Assembly (NCBI GenBank): GCA_947254705.1
Contig: CAMYCX010000028.1
Span: 1-13,619, forward strand
Source: an uncultured Veillonellaceae bacterium
GTDB lineage: Bacteria; Bacillota; Negativicutes; Veillonellales; Negativicoccaceae
Direction: 5' to 3'
Length of the DNA: 13,619 nt
In this document: positions 13,593 through 13,619 of the stretch, piece after piece
Layout of the letters: each line of letters opens with the position of its first letter
Numbering within the stretch: the stretch's first letter is position 1
The notes under the pieces: model-generated
What the model was told of the DNA's origin: nothing
What the model saw: the letters and a program-made list of their open reading frames with translations, nothing else
Database searches by the model: none
Position numbers and translations under genes: made by a program

Positions 13593-13619
13593 CTGTCTCT
13601 TATACACATCTCCGAGCCC
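13593..13619. other. Sequencing adapter contamination (Nextera/Tn5 transposase adapter)
   Basis: CTGTCTCTTATACACATCT at 13593-13611 is exactly the 19-bp Tn5 mosaic end, and CCGAGCCC (13612-13619) is the start of the Nextera read-2 adapter. Adapter read-through from a library fragment was left in the assembly at the contig end. These bases are not part of the genome. Confidence 0.96.

Noticed and set aside
13593..13611. Possible genuine Tn5/IS50 end (transposon insertion)
   Set aside because: The mosaic end is the engineered 19-bp form and is followed directly by CCGAGCCC, the Nextera read-2 adapter, at the very end of the contig.
1..13619. CRISPR arrays, insertion sequences, phage genes, tRNA or rRNA genes, riboswitches
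   Set aside because: No direct-repeat arrays, transposase or integrase motifs, attachment repeats or structural RNA signatures were seen. Although thiL is a thiamine gene, its short 99-bp upstream gap shows no TPP riboswitch core, only a terminator and a promoter.

Overview
The window is an ordinary, gene-dense bacterial chromosome segment with short intergenic gaps, strong AGGAGG-type ribosome binding sites and moderate GC. The gene content points to a low-to-moderate GC Firmicute: an acpS-nnrE/D block, a ComEC-like metallo-beta-lactamase (MBL) lipoprotein with a DUF3006 partner, an AMIN amidase with a GerMN lipoprotein, a thiL-tsaE-tsaB-rimI-tsaD run, an ANTAR two-component pair, and CIRCE-controlled groESL. 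The protein flavour (AMIN amidase plus GerMN lipoprotein, EutVW-like kinase and ANTAR regulator) would fit a Negativicutes member, but this is a guess from memory, not a search result.

Layout. (1) 1-236, minus strand: rpsT (ribosomal protein S20), TTG start, 3' end cut by the window edge. (2) 330-3385, plus strand: a translationally coupled block of acpS, bifunctional nnrE-nnrD, a secreted MBL-fold lipoprotein and a DUF3006 protein, each overlapping the next. (3) 3463-5049: an AMIN/Amidase_3 cell-wall amidase and a GerMN lipoprotein, with their own TATAAT promoter and a clear intrinsic terminator at 5055-5083. (4) 5149-10703: a seven-gene run, thiL, tsaE, tsaB, rimI, tsaD, a cytosolic HisKA_2-type sensor kinase and an ANTAR response regulator, starting at an extended -10 promoter. 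(5) 10728-12842: groES-groEL with a consensus-like promoter, a perfect CIRCE operator and a strong terminator. (6) 12867-13346: a YhcH/YjgK/YiaL family protein. (7) 13401-13592: the first 64 codons of a TetR-family regulator.

How the genes work together. TsaE, TsaB and TsaD form the complex that transfers the threonylcarbamoyl group to make tRNA t6A37; RimI acetylates ribosomal protein N-termini; ThiL makes thiamine diphosphate. The kinase starts inside the tsaD stop codon (ATGA overlap), so a signalling pair predicted to act by RNA binding and antitermination is tied to the t6A operon. Its signal and RNA targets cannot be read from this window. GroESL is the standard chaperonin under predicted HrcA control.

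Data quality. The last 27 bases (13593-13619) are not genomic. They match the 19-bp Tn5 mosaic end followed by the start of the Nextera read-2 adapter, so the TetR gene is truncated by the contig end and its apparent continuation is artefactual. I found no CRISPR array, insertion sequence, tRNA/rRNA gene or clearly new system. The most interesting biology is the kinase-ANTAR pair in the t6A operon and the MBL lipoprotein/DUF3006 pair.
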